DNA of 64,000 nucleotides. Source: Candidatus Kurthia intestinigallinarum (GTDB taxonomy: Bacteria; Bacillota; Bacilli; Bacillales_A; Planococcaceae). Under the pieces are notes generated by a model. The model had not been told where the DNA came from. It worked only from the letters and a program-made list of their open reading frames with translations, and did not search any database. Where the stretch lies: assembly GCF_003991225.1 (NCBI RefSeq), contig NZ_JTFC01000031.1:124001-188000 (forward strand). The letters are read 5' to 3'. Positions within the stretch are counted from its first letter, which is position 1, and each line of letters begins with the position of its first letter. Of the stretch, positions 54,997 through 64,000 are shown piece by piece. The position numbers and the translations under genes are program-made.

Positions 54997-55652
54997 CGGG
55001 TGACAAGTCCTTTCTTAAAACGCTTCTGCCCTTCTCGACAGTCATCAAATAATGGGCATGTATGACACCCTGGACGTTGCGCCTTACAATGATAGCGACC
55101 AAAGAAAATCATTTGATGATGTGCTTTATTCCAGCGCTCAATTGGCGTTTTACGCATAATTGTTTGTTCAACCTCTAAGACACTATCTTTCCAGCGACAA
55201 AGGCCTAAACGCTTCGTAATACGCTCTACATGCGTATCAACTGCCATTGCAGGTACATTGAAGGCAACCGATAATACGACATTTGCTGTTTTACGCCCTA
55301 CGCCGGGCAAAGTAACAAGTTCTTCACGGTCTGCTGGAATCTCGCCATTATAAACGTCTAATAAACGCTGGCATAGCTTTTGAATATTTTTCGCTTTACT
55401 ACGAAATAAACCGATTGAACGAATATCTTGCTCAAGTTCTTCAAGAGGCACCGCCAAATAATCTTCTGGTGTTTTATATTTTTGAAACAATGTTTTCGTC
55501 ACTTTATTAACGAGTACATCGGTACATTGCGCAGATAATAACGTCGCAATCGTTAATTCAAACGGATTATCATGGACGAGTTCACATTGCGCATCTGGGA
55601 ACATCGCATCCATCTCATCTAAACAATGTAACCATTGCTTAATTGTTAACAT
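54993..55652 (-). CDS. nth: Endonuclease III
   Basis: 219 residues. A DNA glycosylase/AP lyase for oxidised pyrimidines. Helix-hairpin-helix LPGVGRKTANVVLS with catalytic Lys, catalytic Asp in VDTHVERI, and a C-terminal [4Fe-4S] loop C-x6-C-x2-C-x5-C (CKAQRPGCHTCPLFDDC) are complete. It starts 1 bp after dnaD and overlaps ypoC, so dnaD-nth-ypoC is one operon. Confidence 0.96.
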   Translation of the reverse strand: MLTIKQWLHCLDEMDAMFPDAQCELVHDNPFELTIATLLSAQCTDVLVNKVTKTLFQKYKTPEDYLAVPLEELEQDIRSIGLFRSKAKNIQKLCQRLLDVYNGEIPADREELVTLPGVGRKTANVVLSVAFNVPAMAVDTHVERITKRLGLCRWKDSVLEVEQTIMRKTPIERWNKAHHQMIFFGRYHCKAQRPGCHTCPLFDDCREGQKRFKKGLVTR

Positions 55653-55653
55653 G

Positions 55654-56373
55654 CTATTCCTCCTCTTCTAGCCAATTATAAAAAGGCGCCCGTTTGACAG
55701 GTTGTGTTAGTTCAGGCTGCTGTTGTAATTGCTTTTTCAAATTATGATCACGGAAATTCTGCGCATAAAGATCCGCTTCTTCAACCGTTTTAATATTGTT
55801 TTTCTTCCAATTAAATAAAATACGGTCAATGTAACGCATCGTTACTTTTTGTGCTAATACGGCTTCCATGAGTGCCTTACGAATTAAAGCAGGTGTGTGA
55901 TGGTCTTGGTCTAACCACATCGCCACAGTTTCTGCTTCCATTGGTGATAAAAGACGACCAAATTCTTGCTCAAATAAGCGGAATAATTCGCCTTCTTCAA
56001 TCTCAATTTGTTGTTCTTGCACTTGTTGTTTTTCATTTGTTGCACAATCTAGTAATCGCATCCACAGTGGCATTAAATTAATTTGTTCATAAAGAACACC
56101 ATCTGTAATATTTTGTACAATTTCAATATAGCCATTTTGCATTAAGCGTTGCATCGCAGCTGAAATCGCATCAGCTGATAAATGCATACGTTCTGCAATA
56201 CGATTTGGTGTTGGGAATAATTCGCCTTCATCATGAAATGCCTGTAAATGCATAATAAGCATGGCATCATTGTCGGCGATCATAAGCTCTTTATAATATT
56301 GAAAAAAGAGCTGTGAAATGGTCACATTTCCACGCTCAATCCACGTTTGGAGCCTTTTTTGTTGTTCGTTCAC
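55654..56373 (-). CDS. dnaD: Replication initiation protein DnaD
   Basis: 239 residues from the GTG at 56371-56373, chosen because GGAGGAG lies 6 nt upstream and the length then fits DnaD (232 in B. subtilis). An N-terminal winged helix (FPTPNRIAERMHLSADAI) and the C-terminal DnaB/DnaD domain (EEFGRLLSPMEAETVAMWLDQ; YIDRILFNWKKNNIKTVEEA) ending FYNWLEEEE are clear. It helps load the replicative helicase. A longer upstream reading frame exists but has no ribosome binding site. Confidence 0.93.
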   Translation of the reverse strand: MNEQQKRLQTWIERGNVTISQLFFQYYKELMIADNDAMLIMHLQAFHDEGELFPTPNRIAERMHLSADAISAAMQRLMQNGYIEIVQNITDGVLYEQINLMPLWMRLLDCATNEKQQVQEQQIEIEEGELFRLFEQEFGRLLSPMEAETVAMWLDQDHHTPALIRKALMEAVLAQKVTMRYIDRILFNWKKNNIKTVEEADLYAQNFRDHNLKKQLQQQPELTQPVKRAPFYNWLEEEE

Positions 56374-56484
56374 GTATGACTCCTCCAATGCAAAATTGTT
56401 ATGTCTTCTCAGACGTTCAATGCTCATTATAACACTACCTATTCGCGCTTTGCTACCTTTGAAATGGTTCAACTTTTTTATCGT

Positions 56485-56524
56485 TTCTATAAAAAAGAAC
56501 CACATTTCTTTTGAAATGTGGTTC
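56485..56524 (-). terminator. Terminator of asnS
   Basis: Perfect 12-bp stem GAACCACATTTC/GAAATGTGGTTC with TTTT loop (56497-56524), followed on the minus strand by TTTTTTATAG. Confidence 0.9.
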
Positions 56525-56539
56525 GACTGACTGTTGTAA

Positions 56540-56621
56540 CTTTTCCTGCCCTGTCTGGTGGGCAAGGTCATTGCTAGAAATGGTCTGGATTTCTAGCAAT
56601 GCTAGCTGCTTACTAAACGTA
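56540..56621 (-). other. Structured asnS 3' untranslated region
   Basis: Between asnS and its terminator lie a perfect 13-bp stem-loop (56569-56581 with 56589-56601, CATTGCTAGAAAT and complement) and a short GCCC/GGGC hairpin (56548-56563). Neither is followed by a T-run on the minus strand. Confidence 0.5.
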
Positions 56622-57914
56622 CTATGGGTAAATACGGTTTAATAAACGTGGGAATGGAATTGTTTCACGTACATGCTCTGCACCTGTAATCCATGCAACT
56701 GTACGTTCTAAACCTAAACCAAAACCTGAGTGAGGAACTGAACCGAATTCGCGTAGTTGTAAGTACCATGCGTATGCTTCTGGGTCTAAACCAGCTGCTT
56801 CGATTTGTTCTTTCATTAATTTATGATCCCAAATACGTTCAGAACCACCGATAATTTCACCATAGCCTTCTGGTGCGATTAAGTCAGCGCAAAGCACGAC
56901 ATCGTCACGATCTGGGTGTGGTTGCATGTAGAATGGTTTGATACCTTTCGGATAACATGTGATAAATACTGGTAAATCAAAGTGATTTGCAATAGCTGTT
57001 TCATGTGGTGCACCGAAGTCATCACCCCACTGAATATCATCAAAGCCTTCTTTGTGTAAGAATTCGATGGCATCATCATAAGAAATACGTGGGAATGGCG
57101 CTGTTACTTTTTCAAGCTTCGCTGTGTCACGACCAAGTACTTCAAGCTCTAATTTACAATTTTTCAGTACAGATTGAACAACATGTGCAACAAATTGTTC
57201 TTGTACTTCAAGTGATTCATCATGTTCAACGAACGCCATTTCTGGTTCAATCATCCAGAACTCGATTAAGTGGCGACGTGTTTTTGATTTTTCGGCACGG
57301 AATGTTGGACCGAATGAGAAAACTTTACCAAGTGCCATTGCAGCAGCTTCCATGTAAAGTTGGCCTGATTGAGAAAGGTATGCATCTTGATCGAAATATT
57401 TTGTATGGAATAATTCAGATGTTCCTTCTGGTGCAGAACCTGTTAAGATTGGTGGATCGACTTTTTTGAAGCCATTATCATTAAAGAACTCATATGTTGC
57501 ACGAATAATTTCATTACGTACGACCATATTAGCGTGTTGTTTTTTAGAACGTAACCATAAGTGACGGTTGTCCATTAAAAATTCAACACCGTGTTCTTTT
57601 GGTGTGATCGGATAATCATGTGCTTCTCCGATAACTTCAATTCCTGTTACTTGTAGTTCGTAACCGAATGAAGAGCGTGTATCTTCTGTTACTTCACCTG
57701 TTACGTACATTGATGTTTCTTGGTGAAGTGCTTTTGCTGTTGCAAAAACCTCTTCATCGTTTGCTTTTACGACAACGCCTTGCACGAAGCCTGAGCCGTC
57801 ACGTAATTGTAGAAATGCGATTTTACCGCTTGAACGTTTGTTAAATAACCAAGCGCCAATGGTAACTGTTTCACCGACATGCTTAGGCATATCTGAAATC
57901 ATAATTTTTGTCAT
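56622..57914 (-). CDS. asnS: Asparaginyl-tRNA synthetase
   Basis: 430 residues from the ATG at 57912-57914 (GGAGG 5 nt upstream). N-terminal OB fold for anticodon binding (about 1-100) and class II core with motif 2 [22 protein letters not shown] and motif 3 [13 protein letters not shown]. Family-specific signatures fit AsnRS rather than AspRS (no long insertion). No T-box leader was found upstream. aspB, which precedes it in Bacillus, is absent. Confidence 0.96.
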   Translation of the reverse strand: MTKIMISDMPKHVGETVTIGAWLFNKRSSGKIAFLQLRDGSGFVQGVVVKANDEEVFATAKALHQETSMYVTGEVTEDTRSSFGYELQVTGIEVIGEAHDYPITPKEHGVEFLMDNRHLWLRSKKQHANMVVRNEIIRATYEFFNDNGFKKVDPPILTGSAPEGTSELFHTKYFDQDAYLSQSGQLYMEAAAMALGKVFSFGPTFRAEKSKTRRHLIEFWMIEPEMAFVEHDESLEVQEQFVAHVVQSVLKNCKLELEVLGRDTAKLEKVTAPFPRISYDDAIEFLHKEGFDDIQWGDDFGAPHETAIANHFDLPVFITCYPKGIKPFYMQPHPDRDDVVLCADLIAPEGYGEIIGGSERIWDHKLMKEQIEAAGLDPEAYAWYLQLREFGSVPHSGFGLGLERTVAWITGAEHVRETIPFPRLLNRIYP

Positions 57915-58004
57915 AGTATCCTCCATTTAACAGCGATTCGCTATAGTTTTCATTACCATTATATACAAACATCTAGCAAAAGACATAATTATTTCTATTT
58001 TACA

Positions 58005-58490
58005 TTACAAATTCGTAATTCGCTTCCACCAATTACCTGAAGTGTATGTGATATACACGTAATTCAGTTTGTCATTTTTTGTTTTATACGTTATTTCCCA
58101 TACCGCACCTGGTTTTTCTAAACCGAGCTTCGTATGGAGCACGCGTTTCATATTTGGATCTTTTTTCTTGGCGATTTCCACCGCTTCTTCTGCTGAAATG
58201 CCATTTTTCATTTTCAGTGCAGGTCCTTTTTGATTGACCTGATCTTGCAATACAAAGATCGCTTTGTCTTTATTTTTGCTATCCTTACCAATTACCGTCA
58301 CATACGAAGATGTCCCATTGTAGACGTAAGATTCGCTTACTTCTTTTAACTGCTTATTTTGAATGACGGCATCTTCTGCTTGGCTTTCAATGCTACGAAA
58401 CGGTGAGTATGCACTCCAACCGATAATGACGACTAACACGAGTGCCAAACAAACGAAAAATATGGATAAGAATTTTAACCAGTTTTTCAT
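58005..58490 (-). CDS. ypmB: YpmB-like membrane-anchored protein (DUF5590, PepSY-like)
   Basis: 161 residues. One N-terminal membrane helix (about 7-26) and an external PepSY-like domain with GISAEEAVEIAKKKDPN and VWEITYKTKNDKLNYVYI. Role unknown; such domains often inhibit proteases. It begins 36 bp after dinG, in the same order as in B. subtilis. Start: ATG with AAGGTGATAAC upstream. Confidence 0.85.
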   Translation of the reverse strand: MKNWLKFLSIFFVCLALVLVVIIGWSAYSPFRSIESQAEDAVIQNKQLKEVSESYVYNGTSSYVTVIGKDSKNKDKAIFVLQDQVNQKGPALKMKNGISAEEAVEIAKKKDPNMKRVLHTKLGLEKPGAVWEITYKTKNDKLNYVYITYTSGNWWKRITNL

Positions 58491-58526
58491 GTTATCACCT
58501 TATACGTTTAAGTTGTACGAACCTGT

Positions 58527-61310
58527 TCATACTTCATCATTATACCAATGTTCTAATTGTAACACCATATCCCCAAGCGGAACTTTTTCAACAGGGACAT
58601 TTGGTAGAGCATCTAAAAACTGATGGCCATATGATTTTGTTTCAATTCGGCGATCCAAAATAATAAATGCCCCCTTATCATGTGACGAACGAATTAAACG
58701 GCCAAAGCCCTGTTTAAAGCGAATAATCGCCTCAGGAAGAGATAGTTTATAAAATGAATTCATGCCTTTTGCCTGTAATGCATCTGCTTTTGCTTTAAAC
58801 ACCGGTTCGTTTGGTGAGGTAAAAGGCAAACGCACAACAATAACTGCTGACAACGCATCCCCTGGTACATCAACACCTTCCCAGAAAGAATTTGTGCCAA
58901 ATAATACCGAGCGCTCGAATTTTTGGAACATTTTTAATAGCTTCATGCGGCTACCACTTGAGACACCTTGTGCAAACAGCATAAATTCTTCAAGTTGGTC
59001 GGTTTCTTGAATAAGCATAACGGTCTTTTTCAACATTTCCTGCGATGTAAATAATACAAAGCATCGACCATTTGTAGCAAGCACCGTTTCAACAATCGCC
59101 TGTGCCACATGCTCAATGTAAATCATTTGTGATACACCTTTAATATCTGGCATATCGTCCACAATATATACTTGTGCGCCTTCATAATAGGAAGCAGGTG
59201 CTTGGAATTGATACAACGGCACCGACGCATCAATTCCTAGCTGATTGGCAATAAAGCGCGTATTCTCGGGAGCTGTTAATGTACCAGATGCCCATACAAT
59301 TCCCATTTTGCCACGAAATTTATCAAAAACACTCATAACCGTGCGCTTAATACTTAACGGTTTTTTCATAATTTGAATACTTCCTGGTAAGCTACGGGCA
59401 TCAAGCTCTAGCCACATCGTTTCAGCACGGCGTTGTTGTAAGAACAAAGCATCCCACTCTGCATGTTTTAATGCTAGTTCGTCTAGCCAGTAATGCCAAT
59501 CATCTAATGTTGCCTGCTGTGATAAAGGCAATTCATCTACTTGTTGTAAATAAACGGTCGTCAGTTGCTTAGCACTTGCTAAAAAGCGTCCTAAATGTTG
59601 ACTAACTTCGCGTAGTAAAAGTTGCTCAATTTGCACATCTTGCCATAAAAATGTATATTTCATTGACCTTGTAACACCGGCTGGTAAATTTAAATACTTC
59701 GTCATTTGTTTCATGGCGCGTTCAAAGGAATCCAGCATATTGCCAAAATATTGCTGACACTCGAGCACCTTGCGAATATGAACACGTCCTGATGACTCGA
59801 TACGTGCATAGAAATCATGCTCGAGTGTGCGCTGAGACATCGAGCCTAATTGACCGAGTACATACTTCCATTCTCGATATAAAAACACCGTTTCTTCACG
59901 TACCATTGCCGCTTGCACCATCTGATGCGCCTCATCAATAATCCAGCCATCAATATTGTTTAGAATCGGTTCTGAACGCTGTAGATCCGCAACAACCATC
60001 GCATGATTCGTCACAATTAAATCGGCTGACTTACATTGCTCAAGTGCTGCCAAATAAAAGTCAAAAGCTCCCTTGCGACGCGTATCTTTTGTGGTGTCAC
60101 TACGACGTACCTTTTCTAAAAATAAATGGCCGCCACCTGATAAATTTAGTTCCGTCAAGTCCCCAGATGTCGTTTCTGCTAACCACGTAATAAATTGCAT
60201 CTTCGCAAAGTTCTCATCATAGGAATCATCGAATACTTGAACCATATCACTAAAACGGTCAATATCGACATAATGCTTCATGCCTTTTAATACCGCAATA
60301 TTCGCTTTCATACCAATAATGGCTTCGGCTTTTGGCAATTCCTCCATTAACAACTGCTCTTGTAAATGTGAGGTATATGTACTAATGACCATTTTGCCGT
60401 CATGACGCGCCGTATAAATCATCGCTGGAATCAAATAGGCTAATGTCTTGCCGATACCTGTTGATGCTTCCATCAATACTTCTTGTCGATTATTTAATGA
60501 ATTCCAGACACTATCCATCATACGGAATTGACCGTCACGGATTTCAAATCGTTCAAACTGAGCTTCAAACAATGTTTTCTTCGCTTCTAGTGATGCTGGG
60601 TAACTACATTTTTTCACCTGTTCTTTTACTACAGGTACCTGTTCTTTTAATGTGACGCCACGGTATATCGTATACCCTATTGGTTTTTTCGTACCTTGCC
60701 TTTTCTCACGAATAACATCAAAAAGCAACGCTGAAATATTCGTTTTCGCCTTAAAAGAACGCTTATGCAATTGTTCAAGCACACGTAATGGTAACTGTAG
60801 CATTTTATCGTAACATGCCTTTAATAAATAGGCGGTCGCTAAGGCATCATCATCTGCACGATGGGCTTTTTGGTGAATGATACCAAGCTCTAACGCTAAG
60901 TCTTGCAACTTATAGCTATACGATGTTGGGAATAAAATTTTCGCTAATTCAACCGTATCAAGTGATTTTCCTTGCCATAGCGGAATCCCACAGCGCGTAA
61001 ACTCTGATTGTAAAAATGGTAAATCAAAGTCGATGTTATGCGCGACAAAAACCGTCCCCTGCAGTTTTTCATATACATCGTATGCGATGTCCTGAAATGG
61101 CAACGCATGCGCGACATCCGCGTTTGAAATATCGGTTAAATCCTCAATAAACGACGGGATGTTTTGCTCTGGATTAACAAATTTCGTGTAAGTATCCACG
61201 ACTTGCCAATCTTTCATAAACACAATCGCAATTTGAATAATGCGGTCGCCTTGCTTTGAAGAATGCCCTGTTGTTTCTAAATCAACAACAGCATACGTTT
61301 GACTTTCCAT
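58527..61310 (-). CDS. dinG: DinG: exonuclease-helicase
   Basis: 927 residues from the ATG at 61308-61310, giving the usual MESQTYAVVDLETTG start; a start eight codons earlier lacks a ribosome binding site, and neither site is strong. An N-terminal DEDDh exonuclease domain (VVDLETTGHS, AHNIDFDLPF, HRADDDALAT) is fused to an XPD-type helicase (Walker A ASTGIGKTLAYL, IIDEAHQM, RLIRSSHDKGAF). The Fe-S cysteines of E. coli DinG are missing, as in Bacillus, where the protein acts mainly as a 3'-5' exonuclease. Confidence 0.93.
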   Translation of the reverse strand: MESQTYAVVDLETTGHSSKQGDRIIQIAIVFMKDWQVVDTYTKFVNPEQNIPSFIEDLTDISNADVAHALPFQDIAYDVYEKLQGTVFVAHNIDFDLPFLQSEFTRCGIPLWQGKSLDTVELAKILFPTSYSYKLQDLALELGIIHQKAHRADDDALATAYLLKACYDKMLQLPLRVLEQLHKRSFKAKTNISALLFDVIREKRQGTKKPIGYTIYRGVTLKEQVPVVKEQVKKCSYPASLEAKKTLFEAQFERFEIRDGQFRMMDSVWNSLNNRQEVLMEASTGIGKTLAYLIPAMIYTARHDGKMVISTYTSHLQEQLLMEELPKAEAIIGMKANIAVLKGMKHYVDIDRFSDMVQVFDDSYDENFAKMQFITWLAETTSGDLTELNLSGGGHLFLEKVRRSDTTKDTRRKGAFDFYLAALEQCKSADLIVTNHAMVVADLQRSEPILNNIDGWIIDEAHQMVQAAMVREETVFLYREWKYVLGQLGSMSQRTLEHDFYARIESSGRVHIRKVLECQQYFGNMLDSFERAMKQMTKYLNLPAGVTRSMKYTFLWQDVQIEQLLLREVSQHLGRFLASAKQLTTVYLQQVDELPLSQQATLDDWHYWLDELALKHAEWDALFLQQRRAETMWLELDARSLPGSIQIMKKPLSIKRTVMSVFDKFRGKMGIVWASGTLTAPENTRFIANQLGIDASVPLYQFQAPASYYEGAQVYIVDDMPDIKGVSQMIYIEHVAQAIVETVLATNGRCFVLFTSQEMLKKTVMLIQETDQLEEFMLFAQGVSSGSRMKLLKMFQKFERSVLFGTNSFWEGVDVPGDALSAVIVVRLPFTSPNEPVFKAKADALQAKGMNSFYKLSLPEAIIRFKQGFGRLIRSSHDKGAFIILDRRIETKSYGHQFLDALPNVPVEKVPLGDMVLQLEHWYNDEV

Positions 61311-61390
61311 AAATACTTCACACTTTCCGTTCATAATATACTTGATTTTATCATATATCCTACATGTAAGCCTACTAGATTCCTGTAATA

Positions 61391-61432
61391 AAAAAGAGAG
61401 GCTCCGCGTATAATGCGAATCCTCTCCTTTTT
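61391..61432 (-). terminator. Terminator of birA
   Basis: Stem AAAAAGAGAGG.CCGC facing GCG.CCTCTCCTTTTT, ending at the birA stop. Confidence 0.75.
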
Positions 61433-62420
61433 ATGGTTCTAATGAAATATCGGCCGAATAAACACCTTTAATTTCACCATTATCTAATTTAATTTTTAAG
61501 ACGCCATCATCTGTAATTTCAACAGCTTCCCCAATTAAAACATCACGTAATGTTGTCGCTTTAATGCGCTGACCTAGTGTGCATGAATAGCTTTCCCATT
61601 GTTTTTTAATGTTTTCAAAGCCTTCTATTACATACTCAGCGCTATAGCGTTCTAGATAGAATAAAATACGCGCAGTTAATTCTGCACGGTCAATTTCTTT
61701 TCCTGCCTGTAATTTTAATGACGTCGCAATGCCTTGAATTTCTTCAGGGAAATCTTGTTGCTCATGGTTCACATTAATACCAATACCCATAATAAGTGCA
61801 TTCACAAGATCTGGTTCAGACTGCATTTCAGTTAAAATGCCGGTGCATTTCAAGCCATTAATTAATAAGTCATTTGGCCATTTAATTGCCGGGCGCACGC
61901 CTGTTACGTCTTCAATACCTCGCGCAACAGCAACTGCTGCTACGAGCGTAAACTGCGGTGCTTTATGTGTTGGCACATCTGGACGTAAAATAACACTCAT
62001 CCAAATTCCTTTCCCCTTTTGTGACTGCCATTCGCGCATCATACGACCGCGTCCTGCTGTTTGCTCCTCACAAATAACAAGTGTGCCTTCTTTTGCACCC
62101 TCCTGTGCAAGTCGGTGAGCAGTTGGTTGTGTCGAATCGAGTACTTCTTCATAAAAAATAGTATGGCCGAAATGTGTTGTTTCAAGTAGGGCTTTAATTT
62201 TTGCTGGGTCTAAATTATTCGCTGCTTGTTTTAAAATATAGCCTTTTTTACGAATGGTTTCGATTTCATAGCCTTCTTCTTTTAATTGATTAATATGTTT
62301 CCAAATCGCTGTGCGTGAAATATTTAATTCATCTGCGATTTGTTGACCAGATAGTGGTTCATTTCCAGCCGCTTGGAGCCGTTTTAGTAATTCATATTTA
62401 AAATTTCCACTCACGTTCAA
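61431..62420 (-). CDS. birA: Biotin-protein ligase / biotin repressor BirA
   Basis: 329 residues. A winged helix (about 1-65, LSGQQIADELNISRTAIWKHI) precedes the ligase domain with GRGRMMREWQS (biotin-AMP loop) and KWPNDLL, and a C-terminal SH3-like domain. It attaches biotin to carboxylases and represses biotin genes. The start is ambiguous: TTG at 62418-62420 has GGGG 5-6 nt upstream, while GTG two codons later is 11 nt away. It overlaps cca by about 23 bp, so the pair is translationally coupled. Confidence 0.93.
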   Translation of the reverse strand: MNVSGNFKYELLKRLQAAGNEPLSGQQIADELNISRTAIWKHINQLKEEGYEIETIRKKGYILKQAANNLDPAKIKALLETTHFGHTIFYEEVLDSTQPTAHRLAQEGAKEGTLVICEEQTAGRGRMMREWQSQKGKGIWMSVILRPDVPTHKAPQFTLVAAVAVARGIEDVTGVRPAIKWPNDLLINGLKCTGILTEMQSEPDLVNALIMGIGINVNHEQQDFPEEIQGIATSLKLQAGKEIDRAELTARILFYLERYSAEYVIEGFENIKKQWESYSCTLGQRIKATTLRDVLIGEAVEITDDGVLKIKLDNGEIKGVYSADISLEP

Positions 62421-63561
62421 ACCATCCCCTTATGTGTTGTTCGTCGTTTAGAATCGTCCCATCCAACACACCATTTAATAGTTGTTGTAATGCTTCTTTT
62501 AACCACGGCCCACCCTTTTGACCACTCCAGGCTAAAAATTCCTTGCCTGTTACGGCAAGATCATTTTTTTGTTGAATCGGTAGCGCTGCTTTAGTTGCTA
62601 AAATGTCTTCCACGGTATGATTCGTCTGCCATACATGGTTGGCAATCATCGTAGCGGCTTGCCACACCACTTCGTCAAGATCAAATAACTCACGTGGTGT
62701 CGGTGCCGTTTTTAGCGTTTGTAATGCCTGAAATACATGCTTCACAAAGCGCTGTTCCTTATTTGATCCACGATAGCGAGAAATCAGCTGCACATCTTGC
62801 TCTAGGTAACTAAAGAACGCCCAACCAGTTAATGAATCTTGTGCTTTAAAGCCGCGCCACTGCTCAATTGTTTGAAATGAACCCGGTAAATATGTAGAGA
62901 GCCCTGTATCAACAAGTAACTGAAAGGCTCGATATGGCTGTCCACTACGAACAATTTGATCAAACTCCGCTTTAATACGCTCAATGGCAATAAAGCGTAA
63001 ATCTGCAGCGCGTTTTTTCATCGCGGTATACGTCTGCTGTTCAACATCAAAGTTTAATTTTGCGCTAAAACGTACAGCACGTAACATACGCAGTGCATCT
63101 TCTGCAAAGCGTTCCTCGGCCACACCAACTGCGCGAACGATATGTGCTGCTAAATCATCTTGCCCACCAAATAAATCAACGATGTCCGTTTTTGAACGTA
63201 GTGCCATTGCGTTAATCGTAAAATCACGACGACGCAAATCCTCCGCTAAATCCGTCACAAAATCAACGTTATCCGGGCGCCGGTGGTCTGCATATGTGCC
63301 TTCTGTACGGAATGTTGTGACCTCAATCGGTTCACCCATATCAAGTACAAGAATCGTGCCATGTTCAATACCAATATCGACCGTTTTTTGAAAAACCGTT
63401 TTCGTTTGTTCCGGCGTTGCACTCGTTGCGACATCGACATCATGCACGGGTACACCTAATAATGTATCGCGCACTGCGCCGCCAACAACGACTGCGTCAT
63501 AGCCTGCTAGCTGCAAAGCATCAATAACCTTGAAGGCTGCATCAAATTGCATCGTTGTCAT
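62398..63561 (-). CDS. cca: CCA tRNA nucleotidyltransferase
   Basis: 387 residues from the ATG at 63559-63561 (AGAAGGTGG 6 nt upstream); the reading frame extends further but into bshA. Nucleotidyltransferase motifs VVGGAVRDTLLGVPVHDVDVATSA (about 22-45), RRDFTINAMA and AEDALRMLRAVRF are present. It adds or repairs the 3' CCA of tRNAs. It overlaps bshA by 20 bp and birA at its other end. Confidence 0.95.
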   Translation of the reverse strand: MTTMQFDAAFKVIDALQLAGYDAVVVGGAVRDTLLGVPVHDVDVATSATPEQTKTVFQKTVDIGIEHGTILVLDMGEPIEVTTFRTEGTYADHRRPDNVDFVTDLAEDLRRRDFTINAMALRSKTDIVDLFGGQDDLAAHIVRAVGVAEERFAEDALRMLRAVRFSAKLNFDVEQQTYTAMKKRAADLRFIAIERIKAEFDQIVRSGQPYRAFQLLVDTGLSTYLPGSFQTIEQWRGFKAQDSLTGWAFFSYLEQDVQLISRYRGSNKEQRFVKHVFQALQTLKTAPTPRELFDLDEVVWQAATMIANHVWQTNHTVEDILATKAALPIQQKNDLAVTGKEFLAWSGQKGGPWLKEALQQLLNGVLDGTILNDEQHIRGWFEREWKF

Positions 63562-64000
63562 GACGTGCCACCTTCTCATACAATACTTCATATTGTTCAA
63601 CAATTTTTTCTGCACGGAAATGCTCATGTGCATGTTTTCGTGCTGCTTCACTAAATGAAGCTAGCTTCGCATCATCCTGTAATAACGAAATAGCTTTTTT
63701 TGCTGCCGCTTCGGTATCGCCTAATTCAACAATATAGCCATTTTCACCTTCGACAATGACTTCTGGAATCCCACCAATATTCGTTCCAATACCTGGTACA
63801 CTACAAGCCATTGCTTCGAGCAATACAAGACCAAACGCTTCTTTTGAAGACATCAGTAGTTTTAAATCACTAATAGAATATAATTCAGCTAAATTATCTT
63901 GACGACCAAGGAATAAAATATCATCTGTATAGTCGCTCGCACGTGCTTGTTTCATCACTTCATGCTTTTCTGGTCCATCTCCAACAAGTAATAACTTCGC
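63542..64000 (-). CDS. bshA: Bacillithiol glycosyltransferase BshA, C-terminal part
   Basis: The gene runs off the window; about 152 C-terminal residues are seen. GT4 features are LLLVGDGPEKHEV, LGRQDNLAELYSISDLKLLMSSKE and the donor-binding EX7E stretch EAFGLVLLEAMACSVPGIGTN, ending with GIPEVI. BshA joins GlcNAc to malate, the first step in bacillithiol synthesis; BrxA at 7 kb uses that thiol. First visible gene of bshA-cca-birA. Confidence 0.92.
   Translation of the reverse strand, partial: AKLLLVGDGPEKHEVMKQARASDYTDDILFLGRQDNLAELYSISDLKLLMSSKEAFGLVLLEAMACSVPGIGTNIGGIPEVIVEGENGYIVELGDTEAAAKKAISLLQDDAKLASFSEAARKHAHEHFRAEKIVEQYEVLYEKVARHDNDAI

Noticed and set aside
56374-56571. N-terminal extension of DnaD by 66 codons
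   Set aside because: It would include the asnS terminator hairpin and has no ribosome binding site; GTG at 56371-56373 with GGAGGAG gives the normal length.

Overview
The window looks like a chromosomal segment of an AT-rich, low-GC Gram-positive bacterium of the Bacillales. The most likely group is the Planococcaceae (Lysinibacillus/Solibacillus-like). Gene content and order match the Bacillus subtilis ypjP-ypiP-brxA, ypgR-ypgQ, ypeQ-ypeP and bshA-cca-birA-dinG-ypmB-asnS-dnaD-nth-ypoC-ponA-recU-yppE-mrfA-mrfB-gpsB-rnpB-rlmL-ypvA neighbourhoods. Relative to B. subtilis, ilvD, the pan genes, ypmA and aspB are missing from their usual places. The genus is an inference; nothing here names the species.

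Layout. 0-7.2 kb: alkaline-shock membrane anchor AmaP (with a tiny coupled leader ORF), an SMP-30 lactonase-like enzyme, the AMPylase SelO, a membrane-anchored GRDP-like protein with a His/Cys-rich tail, and the ypjP / ypiP-brxA block. 7.2-10.7 kb: AT-rich accessory island with a two-gene cassette of unknown function (basic 91-residue protein plus three-helix membrane protein), a decayed phage-type amidase, a decayed tyrosine integrase and long gene-poor stretches. 10.7-12.6 kb: small lineage-specific genes. 12.7-25 kb: ypgR-yfmR-ypgQ, fhs, a cold-shock protein, a CNNM/CorC-type transporter, aspartokinase, ypeQ, ypeP, coaW and an amidohydrolase. 25-34.7 kb: YisP-like farnesyl diphosphate phosphatase, a dead Rrf2 regulator beside an intact AhpD-like gene, NADP-glutamate dehydrogenase, an orphan PurC-like protein, oligoendopeptidase F, TerC, a HAD phosphatase and a sulfurtransferase. 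34.7-40.5 kb: two-headed dynamin DynA, a 29-residue ORF behind a Fur-box-like site, CheX and an unknown protein. 40.5-64 kb: genome-maintenance and cell-wall block (YpvA, RlmL, a GGDEF-EAL protein, RNase P RNA, GpsB, MrfB/MrfA, RecU, PBP1A, Nth, DnaD, AsnRS, DinG, BirA, Cca, BshA).

How the genes work together. Several neighbours share a task: MrfA/MrfB with RecU, Nth, DinG and YpvA in DNA repair; GpsB and PBP1A in wall synthesis; BrxA and BshA in bacillithiol redox chemistry; RNase P, Cca and AsnRS in tRNA maturation and charging; DynA in membrane protection. Much regulation can be read directly: intrinsic terminators close most units, ATGA-type overlaps couple several gene pairs, a good sigma-A-like promoter drives rnpB and the cold-shock gene, and a Fur-like operator precedes the 29-codon ORF.

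Mobile and repeated DNA. A roughly 145-bp palindromic repeat occurs intact at 40.3 kb, as a collapsed form at 25.9 kb, and at 53.7-54.6 kb where an internally deleted IS3-type element sits inside it. That IS carries a second, GC-rich palindromic element. Points most worth a second look are the Fur-linked 29-codon ORF, the 7.8-8.4 kb two-gene cassette, the GRDP-like His/Cys-tail protein, the orphan PurC paralogue, the hairpin that may bring a distant Shine-Dalgarno sequence to the CorC-type gene, and the covarying repeat family.
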